Part shown: positions 1-5,052 of the stretch, piece after piece
Numbering within the stretch: position 1 is the stretch's first letter
Layout of the letters: each line of letters opens with the position of its first letter
Origin: Actinomycetota bacterium
GTDB lineage: Bacteria; Actinomycetota; Actinomycetes; S36-B12
NCBI GenBank assembly: GCA_016870425.1
Contig: VGBQ01000184.1
Span: 1-5,052 of the forward strand
Direction: 5' to 3'
DNA length: 5,052 bases
Notes under the pieces: generated by a model
Told to the model about the DNA's origin: nothing
Seen by the model: only the letters and a program-made list of their open reading frames with translations
Database searches by the model: none
Made by a program: the position numbers and the translations under genes

Positions 1-1
1 G

Positions 2-1039
2 GACCTGCTCGCGGCGATCCTCGCCCTCCATGGCGAGACCGTCGCGCCGCGCGGCTCCTTCAACTCCGAGGTGGGCTTGCCGCTCACCGTGCTGTCCTGC
101 AGCACGCGGACGAGATTCCTCGTGCTCGAGATGGGCATGCGCGGCCGGGATCACATCCGCTACCTGTGCGAGATCGCGCACCCGCGGATCGCGGGAGTGA
201 TCAACGTCGGGTCCGCGCACCTGGAGCTCCTCGGCAGTCGCGAGGCTATCGCCGAGGCCAAGGGCGAGATCATCGAGGGGCTGCCCGCCGATGGCACAGC
301 GATCCTGCACGCGGACAACCCCCTGGTCTTGGCCCAGCGCGACCGCACAGCGGCCCGCGTCGTCACCTTCGGGGAGTCACCCGACGCCGACCTGCGCGCC
401 ACGGACGTCGTCCTGGACGACCATGCGCGACCTGCTTTCACCCTCCACTGGGAGGGCGCGAGCCTGCCGGTGAGGCTCACGCTGAGCGGTGAGCACCAGG
501 TCGCCAACGCCCTGGCCGCCACGGCATTCGCGCTCGCCGCCGGCATCAGCCTGCCCGACATCGTCGCGGCGATCGAGGCCTACGAGCCCTCGAGCAAGTG
601 GCGCATGGAGGTCTCGGAGCGAGAAGACGGTGTCACCGTCATCAATGACGCCTACAACGCCAATCCTGAGTCGATGCGCGCCGCGCTCAAGGCACTCGCG
701 GCCATCGGGCAGGGACGACGGACCTGGGCCGTGCTCGGGGAGATGCGCGAGATCGGGGACACGTCGGTCGAGGAGCATGACGCGATCGGGCGCCTCGCGG
801 TGCGCCTGGACATCTCGCGTCTCATCGCGGTCGGTGAAGGCTCGCGCCCGATGCACCTGGGTGCCTGCCATGAGGGCTCCTGGGGCGATGAGTCCGCATG
901 GGTCCCCGACGCCGCCGCGGCGATCGAGCTGCTCAAGGAGGAGCTGCGCCCCGGTGACGTCGTGCTCGTCAAGGCCTCCCGGTCGATCGGCCTCGAGGTG
1001 GTGGCCGCCGCACTACTGGAGCCGGAGTCGGCCCCATGA
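2..1039 (+). CDS. murF: MurF, UDP-MurNAc-tripeptide:D-Ala-D-Ala ligase (5'-truncated)
   Basis: This is the C-terminal 345 codons of MurF, the cytoplasmic ATP-dependent ligase that adds D-Ala-D-Ala to UDP-MurNAc-tripeptide, the last soluble step of peptidoglycan precursor synthesis. The reading frame is open from nt 2. The N-terminal UDP-binding domain and the GKT P-loop lie upstream of the window, so roughly 110-130 residues are missing. In visible-residue numbering: EMGMRG at 43-48 (metal-binding Glu region); NVGSAH followed by the AEAKGE lysine, K87, expected to be carbamylated; GEHQVANALA at 163-172; DAYNANPES at 216-224 (nt 647-673), the diagnostic Mur ligase C-domain motif; VLGEMREIG at 244-252; VKASRSIGLE at 323-332. 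The TGA stop overlaps the mraY ATG (ATGA, 1036-1039). The ATG at 71 lies inside the central domain and is not the start. MurD and MurC are less likely because DAYNANP and VLGEMREIG are MurF-type. No internal damage is seen. Confidence 0.95.
   Translation, partial: DLLAAILALHGETVAPRGSFNSEVGLPLTVLSCSTRTRFLVLEMGMRGRDHIRYLCEIAHPRIAGVINVGSAHLELLGSREAIAEAKGEIIEGLPADGTAILHADNPLVLAQRDRTAARVVTFGESPDADLRATDVVLDDHARPAFTLHWEGASLPVRLTLSGEHQVANALAATAFALAAGISLPDIVAAIEAYEPSSKWRMEVSEREDGVTVINDAYNANPESMRAALKALAAIGQGRRTWAVLGEMREIGDTSVEEHDAIGRLAVRLDISRLIAVGEGSRPMHLGACHEGSWGDESAWVPDAAAAIELLKEELRPGDVVLVKASRSIGLEVVAAALLEPESAP
1024..1027 (+). promoter_or_regulatory. Ribosome binding site for mraY
   Basis: GGAG lies 8 nt before the ATG at 1036, inside the last codons of murF. 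A second GGAG at 1018-1021 is too far away to be the main site. The spacing supports the ATG at 1036 as the mraY start, helped by translational coupling through the ATGA overlap. Confidence 0.6.
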
Positions 1040-2103
1040 GGCTCGTCGTCCTCTCCGGCATCATCTCCGTCCTCACGGTCTTCATCGGCACCCCGCTGCT
1101 CATCAAGCTGCTGCTGAAGCACGGCTACTCCCAGGCGATCCGCGTCTCCACCGCCGATGAGCCCTATCCCGAGCACGAGGGCAAGCGCGGCACGCCCTCG
1201 ATGGGCGGCGCAGCGATCATCGCCGGCATCGTGCTGGGCTACGGGCTCACGCACCTCATCTGGTGGACACCGCCCTCGCCCTCGGCGCTGCTCGTGCTCT
1301 ACCTCGGCCTCGGCCTCGGTGCCGTCGGCGTCGCCGACGACTACCTCAAGATCTTCCGTCGCCGGGCCACCGGCCTGCGCGCGCGCACCAAGCTCATCGG
1401 GCAGGCGGTCGTCGCGCTCACCTTCGCGATCATGGCGCTGCAGTTCCCCAACGCCGTGGGGGAGACGCCCGCGACGACCGCGATCTCCTTCATCCGCGAC
1501 ACCCCGCTCGTGCTGCCTGCCGCGCTCTACGTCCTGTGGGTGTGGTTCCTCGTCACCGCGACGACCAACGGCGTCAACCTCACCGATGGGCTCGACGGTC
1601 TCGCCACCGGTGCGGCCACGATGACCTTCGCGGCCTACGTGCTCATCGGGGTCTGGCAGTACGGCCAGTCGTGCTTCTTCACCCCCGGGTCCTCCTGCTA
1701 TCCCACCGCGAGCCCGCTTGACCTCGCTGTCGTCGCCGCTGCCGCAGCAGGGGCCTGCTTCGCCTTCCTCTGGTACAACGCCGCCCCCGCGCGGATCTTC
1801 ATGGGTGACACCGGTTCGCTGGCGATCGGCGGCATCATCGCGGGACTCGCGGTCACCAGCCGCACCGAGTTGCTGCTCGCTCTGCTCGGCGGGCTCTTCG
1901 TGCTCATCTCGCTGTCGGTCATCGGGCAGGTGGCCTCCTACAAGATCCTGCACCGCCGCATGCTGCTCATGGCGCCGCTGCACCACCACTTCGAGATGAA
2001 GGGGTGGCCCGAGATCAACATCGTCGTGCGCTTTTGGATCATCCAGGGCTTCGTCGTCGCGCTCGGCCTGATGATCTTCTACGCCGAGTGGGTGCGCGGG
2101 TGA
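1036..2103 (+). CDS. mraY: MraY, phospho-MurNAc-pentapeptide transferase
   Basis: This integral membrane enzyme transfers phospho-MurNAc-pentapeptide from UDP to undecaprenyl phosphate, making lipid I on the cytoplasmic face. At 355 aa it has normal family length. Visible motifs: PSMGG at 54-58 after the conserved RGTPSMGG loop; the DDY aspartates at 101-103 (catalytic Asp pair); NLTDGLDGL at 181-189; FMGDTGSLAIGG at 255-266, containing the Mg-binding Asp; and the histidine motif APLHHHFE at 313-320. About ten hydrophobic segments alternate with charged loops, starting with residues 1-27 and ending with FWIIQGFVVALGLMIFYAEW. The loop at about 210-227 has two cysteines (QSC, SSC), as often seen in actinobacterial MraY. 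The ATG overlaps the murF stop and has a GGAG 8 nt upstream. The TGA at 2101-2103 overlaps the murD GTG. It acts between MurF, which supplies its substrate, and MurG, which would be encoded beyond the window. No anomaly is seen. Confidence 0.97.
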   Translation: MRLVVLSGIISVLTVFIGTPLLIKLLLKHGYSQAIRVSTADEPYPEHEGKRGTPSMGGAAIIAGIVLGYGLTHLIWWTPPSPSALLVLYLGLGLGAVGVADDYLKIFRRRATGLRARTKLIGQAVVALTFAIMALQFPNAVGETPATTAISFIRDTPLVLPAALYVLWVWFLVTATTNGVNLTDGLDGLATGAATMTFAAYVLIGVWQYGQSCFFTPGSSCYPTASPLDLAVVAAAAAGACFAFLWYNAAPARIFMGDTGSLAIGGIIAGLAVTSRTELLLALLGGLFVLISLSVIGQVASYKILHRRMLLMAPLHHHFEMKGWPEINIVVRFWIIQGFVVALGLMIFYAEWVRG

Positions 2104-3533
2104 CGCACGACCTCACCCCGTTGACATCGTCGGCATCCGACTGGAGCGGCCTGCGGGCCACCGTGGCCGGCATCGGTATCGCGGGTTTCGCTGCTGCGGA
2201 CGCCCTGCTCGATCTCGGAGCGCAGGTGACCGTGATCGACGCCGGCGACGGCGACAAGCAGCGCGAGCGCGCGGCGATCCTGGAGATCCTCGGCGCCGAC
2301 GTGCGCCTGGGGGACCACTCCTCCTGCGCCGACGACACCGATGTCTACGTCGTCTCGCCCGGGATCCCTCCGCATGCACCGGTCATCCGATCGGCGATCG
2401 AGCGGGGGATCCCGCTGTGGGGCGAGCTCGAGCTCGCGTGGCGGATCCGCCCGCCCGAGGGTGCCGCACCCTGGCTGTGCATCACCGGCACCAATGGCAA
2501 GACGACGAGCACGCTCATGCTCGATGCGATCCTGCGCGCGGGCGGACTCTCCTCGACCGCCGCCGGCAATGTGGGCGCATCACTCGTCGATGCGGTGCGC
2601 CGACCGGAGCTGGAGGTGATCGCCACAGAGGTGAGTGCCACCCAGATGCCCTTCGTCACCTCGATGTCGCCGCTGTCGGCCGCCTGTCTCAACCTCGCTC
2701 CCGACCACGTCGACTTCTTCGGCAGCATGGAGGAGTACGCCCGCAACAAGGCGCTCGTCTACCGGCACGCTCAGGTCGCCGCGGTCTACAACGTCGACGA
2801 TCCCATCACCGAACAGATGGTGCGTGACGCCGATGTCGTCGAGGGTTGCCGGGCCGTCGGCTTCACGCTGGGAATCCCCGGCCTGTCGATGCTCGGCGTG
2901 GTGGACGACGCGCTCGTGGATCGCGCCTTCATCGCGGAGCGCGCATCGGCGGCCCAGGAGCTCTGCACCGTGGGCGATGTGCCCAACTCCTCGCCCGCCA
3001 ACGTCGCCAATGCGCTTGCAGCAGCGGCACTCGCCCGCTCCTTCGGCGTGACCCCGGGTGCCGTGCGCGAGGGCCTGCGATCCTTCACGCCCGCCCCGCA
3101 CCGCATCGCCCTGGTCGCCGAGGTCGACGGCGTGAGATACGTCGATGACTCCAAGGCGACCAACACCCATGCGGCATCCACCTCACTGCGCGCCTACGAC
3201 CCGGTGGTGTGGATCGCTGGGGGACAGGCGAAGGGGCAGTCCTTCGACGAGCTCGTGCAGATGGTGGCGGGCCGGCTGCGGGGAGTGGTGCTGCTCGGCG
3301 TCGACCGTGGAGTGATCCGCGCGGCGCTGGAGGCACACGCACCCGACGTGCCGATCGTCGAAGTCACCGACTCCTCTGCTGAGGCGATGGCCGAGGTGGT
3401 CGCCGCCGCGGCGCGGCTGGCGCAGGCCGGTGACACCGTGCTGCTGGCGCCCGGCTGCGCCTCGTGGGACATGTTCCGCGACTACGGCCACCGCGGGGAT
3501 GCCTTCGCCGACGCCGTCCGCGCGCGCGCCTAG
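2100..3533 (+). CDS. murD: MurD, UDP-MurNAc-L-alanine:D-glutamate ligase
   Basis: This cytoplasmic ATP-dependent ligase adds D-Glu to UDP-MurNAc-L-Ala. I chose the GTG at 2100, whose GTGA overlaps the mraY TGA, giving 477 aa. An in-frame GTG at 2088 is the alternative; the open frame back to 2004 runs inside mraY and would add a non-MurD leader. In numbering from 2100: the N-terminal Rossmann-like domain has VAGIGIAGFAA at 22-32 and SPGIP at 86-90; the P-loop GTNGKT is at 130-135; AGNVG at 155-159; the catalytic Glu region EVSATQM at 177-183; DHVD with His203; Lys217 in EYARNK is the expected carbamylated lysine; NVANALA at 301-307; PHR at 333-335; DDSKATN at 349-355; GGQAKG at 374-379; and APGCASWDMFRDY...RGDAF at 450-469. 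All three Mur ligase domains are present. The one oddity is EVSATQM where most MurDs read ELSSFQL. No strong Shine-Dalgarno is visible (GAG at 2086-2088), so coupling to mraY is likely. The stop is TAG at 3531-3533. Confidence 0.96.
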   Translation: MTHDLTPLTSSASDWSGLRATVAGIGIAGFAAADALLDLGAQVTVIDAGDGDKQRERAAILEILGADVRLGDHSSCADDTDVYVVSPGIPPHAPVIRSAIERGIPLWGELELAWRIRPPEGAAPWLCITGTNGKTTSTLMLDAILRAGGLSSTAAGNVGASLVDAVRRPELEVIATEVSATQMPFVTSMSPLSAACLNLAPDHVDFFGSMEEYARNKALVYRHAQVAAVYNVDDPITEQMVRDADVVEGCRAVGFTLGIPGLSMLGVVDDALVDRAFIAERASAAQELCTVGDVPNSSPANVANALAAAALARSFGVTPGAVREGLRSFTPAPHRIALVAEVDGVRYVDDSKATNTHAASTSLRAYDPVVWIAGGQAKGQSFDELVQMVAGRLRGVVLLGVDRGVIRAALEAHAPDVPIVEVTDSSAEAMAEVVAAAARLAQAGDTVLLAPGCASWDMFRDYGHRGDAFADAVRARA

Positions 3534-3542
3534 GCCGCCCTC

Positions 3543-3570
3543 TTGACACACATGACTACCGACATATCAT
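3543..3570 (+). promoter_or_regulatory. Sigma70-type promoter, probably leaderless, for the antitoxin gene
   Basis: TTGACA at 3543-3548 matches the -35 consensus exactly. TATCAT at 3565-3570 matches five of six -10 positions, with a 16-nt spacer. Transcription would begin about seven or eight bases past the -10, at 3577-3578, which is at or next to the A of the ATG at 3578. No Shine-Dalgarno lies in front of that ATG, which fits a leaderless mRNA, a common arrangement in actinobacteria. The promoter sits 9 nt after the murD stop with no terminator between, so read-through from the mur block should also reach the downstream genes. The surrounding 70 nt (3541-3610) contain only 25 G/C bases, very low against the rest of the window. 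Confidence 0.7.
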
Positions 3571-3584
3571 TAGATACATGACTA
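3550..3584 (+). repeat. Candidate operator: 9-bp direct repeat flanking an imperfect palindrome over the -10
   Basis: ACATGACTA occurs at 3550-3558 and again at 3576-3584, 26 bp apart. Between them TATC (3565-3568) and GATA (3573-3576) form a short inverted repeat with a 4-nt spacer that covers the -10 element. Type II antitoxins often repress their own promoter by binding such repeats, so this is a reasonable operator candidate. The arms are short and could be chance. The second copy also contains the start codon, so part of its sequence serves coding. Confidence 0.3.
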
Positions 3585-4042
3585 TTGCTGAATTCACATT
3601 TTCGTACATGCTGCGCAACAGCGGCGAGGTGCTGAGCGTAGTCGAGCATGCGGATGTGCGCCTGGAGCGCCGTGACGGTGCCGACCTTCTGGTCGGGACG
3701 GTCGCCCGTGAAGAGGCGGTGCGCGCCAGCCTGGACATGGCCAGCCGAGTGCTGGCCCTGATGCTGTCAGATGAGCGGCTGGCTTCCGACGTGGTGGACG
3801 CGATGCGGGTGGCGCTCCCATGGGTCGAATGGCTGGACGAGGCGGACCGCCGGGAGTTTGCGGACGCGTTCGTTCGGACCGCGTCTGCCTGCCGGGACAC
3901 GGGCCAGTACGGACCGATGGCGAAACTGCTGAATCGTTGGAAGGCCTCCGCCGAGATCGCGCAGTCGCCCGAACTTGAGGCACTGCTGACCGCGCCCCGC
4001 GGCAAGGACAAGCGTGTTGCTCTGAGTCGACCTGGTGTCTGA
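3578..4042 (+). CDS. Phd/YefM-like antitoxin of a type II toxin-antitoxin pair (putative)
   Basis: This encodes 154 aa and is probably the antitoxin that would neutralise the product of the overlapping next gene and repress its own promoter. Residues 1-40 resemble the DNA-binding N terminus of prevent-host-death/YefM proteins: FSYMLRNSGEVLSVVE, then DVRLERRDGADLLVG, a helix followed by strands. Residues 44-75 and 85-128 look helical and are unlike classical short Phd proteins; they include PWVEWL at 81-86 and a Trp-containing segment LLNRWKASAEIA at 117-128. The tail (about 139-154) is basic and likely flexible. Actinobacterial genomes hold many 'prevent-host-death family' proteins of this layout next to RelE-like genes; this is recalled, not searched. 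The ATG at 3578 has no Shine-Dalgarno but fits the leaderless promoter. The ATG at 3608 is an alternative but would cut the N-terminal strand. The gene is intact and ends 8 nt inside the toxin frame. It separates murD from ftsW, which is unusual, and its first bases are AT-rich. The family assignment is moderately sure; the fold is inferred. Confidence 0.65.
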   Translation: MTIAEFTFSYMLRNSGEVLSVVEHADVRLERRDGADLLVGTVAREEAVRASLDMASRVLALMLSDERLASDVVDAMRVALPWVEWLDEADRREFADAFVRTASACRDTGQYGPMAKLLNRWKASAEIAQSPELEALLTAPRGKDKRVALSRPGV

Positions 4043-4456
4043 GGTGTCGCCGAGCGAGGCCCCGTCGGTTCGGCGTCCCGCACGGCCCGGTGACTGGGCG
4101 GTGGTCGCTCGGTCGACGAAGGTGGCGGCTGCGTGGAATGAGCTTGCGAACGGCGCTGCGGGTGAGATGCAGCGGGTCTACGACCAGTTGGCAAAGGAGC
4201 CGGACCGCGACGACGGTGACCGCCAGCATCCCCTTGAGGGCACGGCAGGGCGGGGAAGTTTCGAGGGCGTCGACTACGTTCGCTGGCAGATTGACGTCAC
4301 CTCGGTGGCCGCATCTGGTACTTCATCGACCGGACACCGATAGGTTCGGGGCAGAAGCGTCGTTCGGGGACGGTGATCATCGACGCGGTTCACTCGGGCC
4401 ATCCGAAGACCACCGAGACGCGACCGACCGGTAAGCGCCGCCCCGGCCGCAACTGA
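4035..4456 (+). pseudogene. Frameshifted RelE/ParE-like toxin gene
   Basis: The frame opening at GTG 4035 (or GTG 4044) encodes 90 residues that end in a toxin-like stretch, GVDYVRWQIDVTS, then continues into 12 unrelated residues and a TAG at 4341-4343. One base back in frame, from 4307, the sequence reads GRIWYFIDRTPIGSG..., then TVIIDAVHSGHP, and stops at TGA 4454-4456. Adding one G at the GG of 4304-4305 joins them as DVTSGGRIWYF and gives a 140-aa protein. In it, HPLEG (65-69), RWQ (83-85), GRIWYF (92-97) and VHSGHPK (119-125) follow the order of RelE/ParE-superfamily toxins from actinobacteria. These act in the cytoplasm, typically cutting mRNA on ribosomes or targeting gyrase; which applies here cannot be told. 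The C terminus is a basic tail (KRRPGRN). The 8-nt overlap with the antitoxin is typical of such pairs. As written, the truncated product lacks the C-terminal strands and is probably inactive. A sequencing error is the main alternative; no slippery heptamer supports programmed frameshifting. Confidence 0.7.
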
Positions 4457-4602
4457 CACGCGACCTCCAGGCGCCGGGCGAGACCGGGCAACCTGCCTGG
4501 GCGCGCCGTTGACTCCTGCGGAGCGGCGCCTTGCCCCAAGGGATGGCGACACGCCCAGGAATCTCCCTGGCCCCACGGGTCACGCCCGGAACACTGTCCC
4601 CT
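4457..4602 (+). other. Spacer between the broken toxin gene and ftsW
   Basis: No gene is recognised in these 146 nt apart from a possible N-terminal extension of ftsW. CCAGGC (4467-4472) can pair with GCCTGG (4495-4500), with an inner CCGG/CCGG pairing at 4474-4477 and 4484-4487. CCAGG (4555-4559) can pair with CCTGG (4566-4570) across a 6-nt loop. Neither has a T-tract, so they are poor intrinsic terminators. TTGACT at 4509-4514 resembles a -35 but has no matching -10. ftsW is therefore probably reached by read-through from murD or from the antitoxin promoter. Confidence 0.5.
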
Positions 4603-5052
4603 ATGGCCTCGACCCTCCCCACGACGCGCGCGTCCCGGGGGGCCGGGGAGGAGCCGCCGGTCCGGCGCTCGCTGCTCAACCACCCGATGGGGCTGTACTA
4701 CCTGCTCATCGGAGCGACCCTCGCGCTCCTCGGGCTCGGCCTGCTCATGGTCTTGAGTGCATCGTCGGTCCTGTCGATCCGGCTCCATGGGTCGGCGTAC
4801 ACCCTGGCGCAGCGGCAATTGCTCTTCGCGGGTATCGGGATCGTGCTCATGATCGTCGCGACGCGCCTGAGCGTGCGCACCTGGCGCAGGCTCGCCTGGC
4901 CCGCGCTCATCGTCGCCCTGGCCCTGCTCGTGGCCGTCCTCGTCGTGGGCGTGGAGGTGTCCGGGCAGCGCAACTGGATCGACATCGTCGGTCCCTTCCG
5001 ACTGCAGCCATCGGAATTCGCCAAGATCGCCCTCATCTTGTGGAGTGCCGAC
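4603..5052 (+). CDS. ftsW: FtsW, SEDS-family septal peptidoglycan polymerase (3'-truncated)
   Basis: The first 150 codons of FtsW are present and the frame is open to the window edge. FtsW is a polytopic membrane glycosyltransferase that polymerises lipid II at the division septum with its partner FtsI (PBP3). Residues 1-30 form a polar, probably disordered cytoplasmic leader. Hydrophobic segments follow at about 32-53 (ending LSASS), 73-88 and 99-117. The conserved SEDS signature then appears: GQRNWIDIVGPFRLQPSEFAK at 121-141, including the NWI and QPSEFAK motifs. Full-length actinobacterial FtsW is about 400-500 aa, so most of the protein lies beyond the window. RodA is the main alternative, but the position after murD in the dcw cluster favours FtsW. 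Start choice is uncertain: ATG 4603 has only a weak GGA 12 nt upstream. ATG 4543 is in frame and adds 20 residues, with AAGGG too close to serve as a ribosome site; TTG 4531 is also in frame, and the frame is closed by TGA at 4510-4512. I prefer 4603 because the added residues have no FtsW character. Confidence 0.93.
   Translation, partial: MASTLPTTRASRGAGEEPPVRRSLLNHPMGLYYLLIGATLALLGLGLLMVLSASSVLSIRLHGSAYTLAQRQLLFAGIGIVLMIVATRLSVRTWRRLAWPALIVALALLVAVLVVGVEVSGQRNWIDIVGPFRLQPSEFAKIALILWSAD

Noticed and set aside
652..1989. A 445-codon open frame on the minus strand opposite murF and mraY
   Set aside because: Its product is rich in Arg, Asp, Gly and Glu with no recognisable domain, the usual shadow of a GC-rich gene read on the other strand. 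The plus strand encodes textbook MurF and MraY.
3464..3577. Upstream extension of the antitoxin frame into murD
   Set aside because: The added 38 residues are Arg/Pro-rich out-of-frame murD sequence. The promoter and the Phd-like N terminus both point to the ATG at 3578.
3552..3581. A nine-codon upstream frame (MTTDISLDT) ending in an ATGA overlap with the antitoxin start
   Set aside because: It lies upstream of the predicted transcription start and has no ribosome binding site, so it is unlikely to be translated from this promoter. Read-through transcripts from murD could include it, but nothing else supports it.
4298..4310. Programmed -1 ribosomal frameshift restoring the toxin
   Set aside because: A -1 shift after TCG at 4302-4304 would give the right frame, but the site lacks a slippery X-XXY-YYZ heptamer and I see no clear stimulatory structure. 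A simple base deletion or sequencing error explains it better.
4467..4500. CCAGGC/GCCTGG inverted repeat as a terminator before ftsW
   Set aside because: The stem is 6 bp with a 22-nt loop and no downstream T-run. A strong terminator here would also cut off essential downstream genes.
3524..4507. GCGCGCC at 3524-3530 and 4501-4507 as a target-site or attachment repeat flanking the cassette
   Set aside because: A 7-mer made only of G and C is expected by chance in such GC-rich DNA. The second copy falls inside the spacer rather than at a clear border, and no integrase or transposase gene is present.
4509..4537. TTGACT at 4509 as the -35 of an ftsW promoter
   Set aside because: At spacings of 16-18 nt the -10 positions read TTGCCC, TGCCCC and GCCCCA, which are not credible -10 elements.

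Overview
The window is high-GC DNA carrying part of the division and cell wall (dcw) cluster of an actinobacterium. The order murF-mraY-murD-ftsW is the usual dcw order. The protein motifs are of the actinobacterial type, and mraY and murD start at codons overlapping the previous stop. I favour a Micrococcales member, possibly near Dermabacteraceae (Brachybacterium-like). That placement comes from the general look of the proteins, not from a search.

Layout: murF, missing its 5' end, fills the first 1.04 kb. mraY (1036-2103) and murD (2100-3533) follow with 4-nt overlaps, so the three form one translationally coupled block. They supply the cytoplasmic steps that complete UDP-MurNAc-pentapeptide and the membrane step that makes lipid I. 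ftsW, the SEDS-family septal peptidoglycan polymerase, begins at about 4603 and runs off the window.

The unusual part is the roughly 1 kb between murD and ftsW (3534-4602), which normally holds little or nothing. It starts with an AT-rich patch (25 G/C in 70 nt by hand count over 3541-3610). The patch contains a near-consensus promoter, TTGACA-16-TATCAT, placed so that transcription would begin at or next to the ATG of the next gene, giving a leaderless mRNA. Two overlapping genes follow that look like a type II toxin-antitoxin pair. The first (3578-4042) is an intact Phd/YefM-like antitoxin with a long helical extension. The second (4035-4456) is a RelE/ParE-like toxin broken by one missing base near 4304-4305. 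Restoring one G rejoins the two halves into a 140-residue protein with a continuous RWQ...GGRIWYF...HSGHP core. After it come 146 nt with weak hairpins and no clear promoter or terminator, then ftsW.

Inference: a toxin-antitoxin cassette was inserted into an essential operon, its toxin was inactivated, and its promoter may now contribute to ftsW and downstream dcw transcription. The frameshift could instead be a sequencing error, in which case this is an active module inside the dcw operon. I found no RNA genes, CRISPR arrays, insertion sequences or convincing attachment sites.
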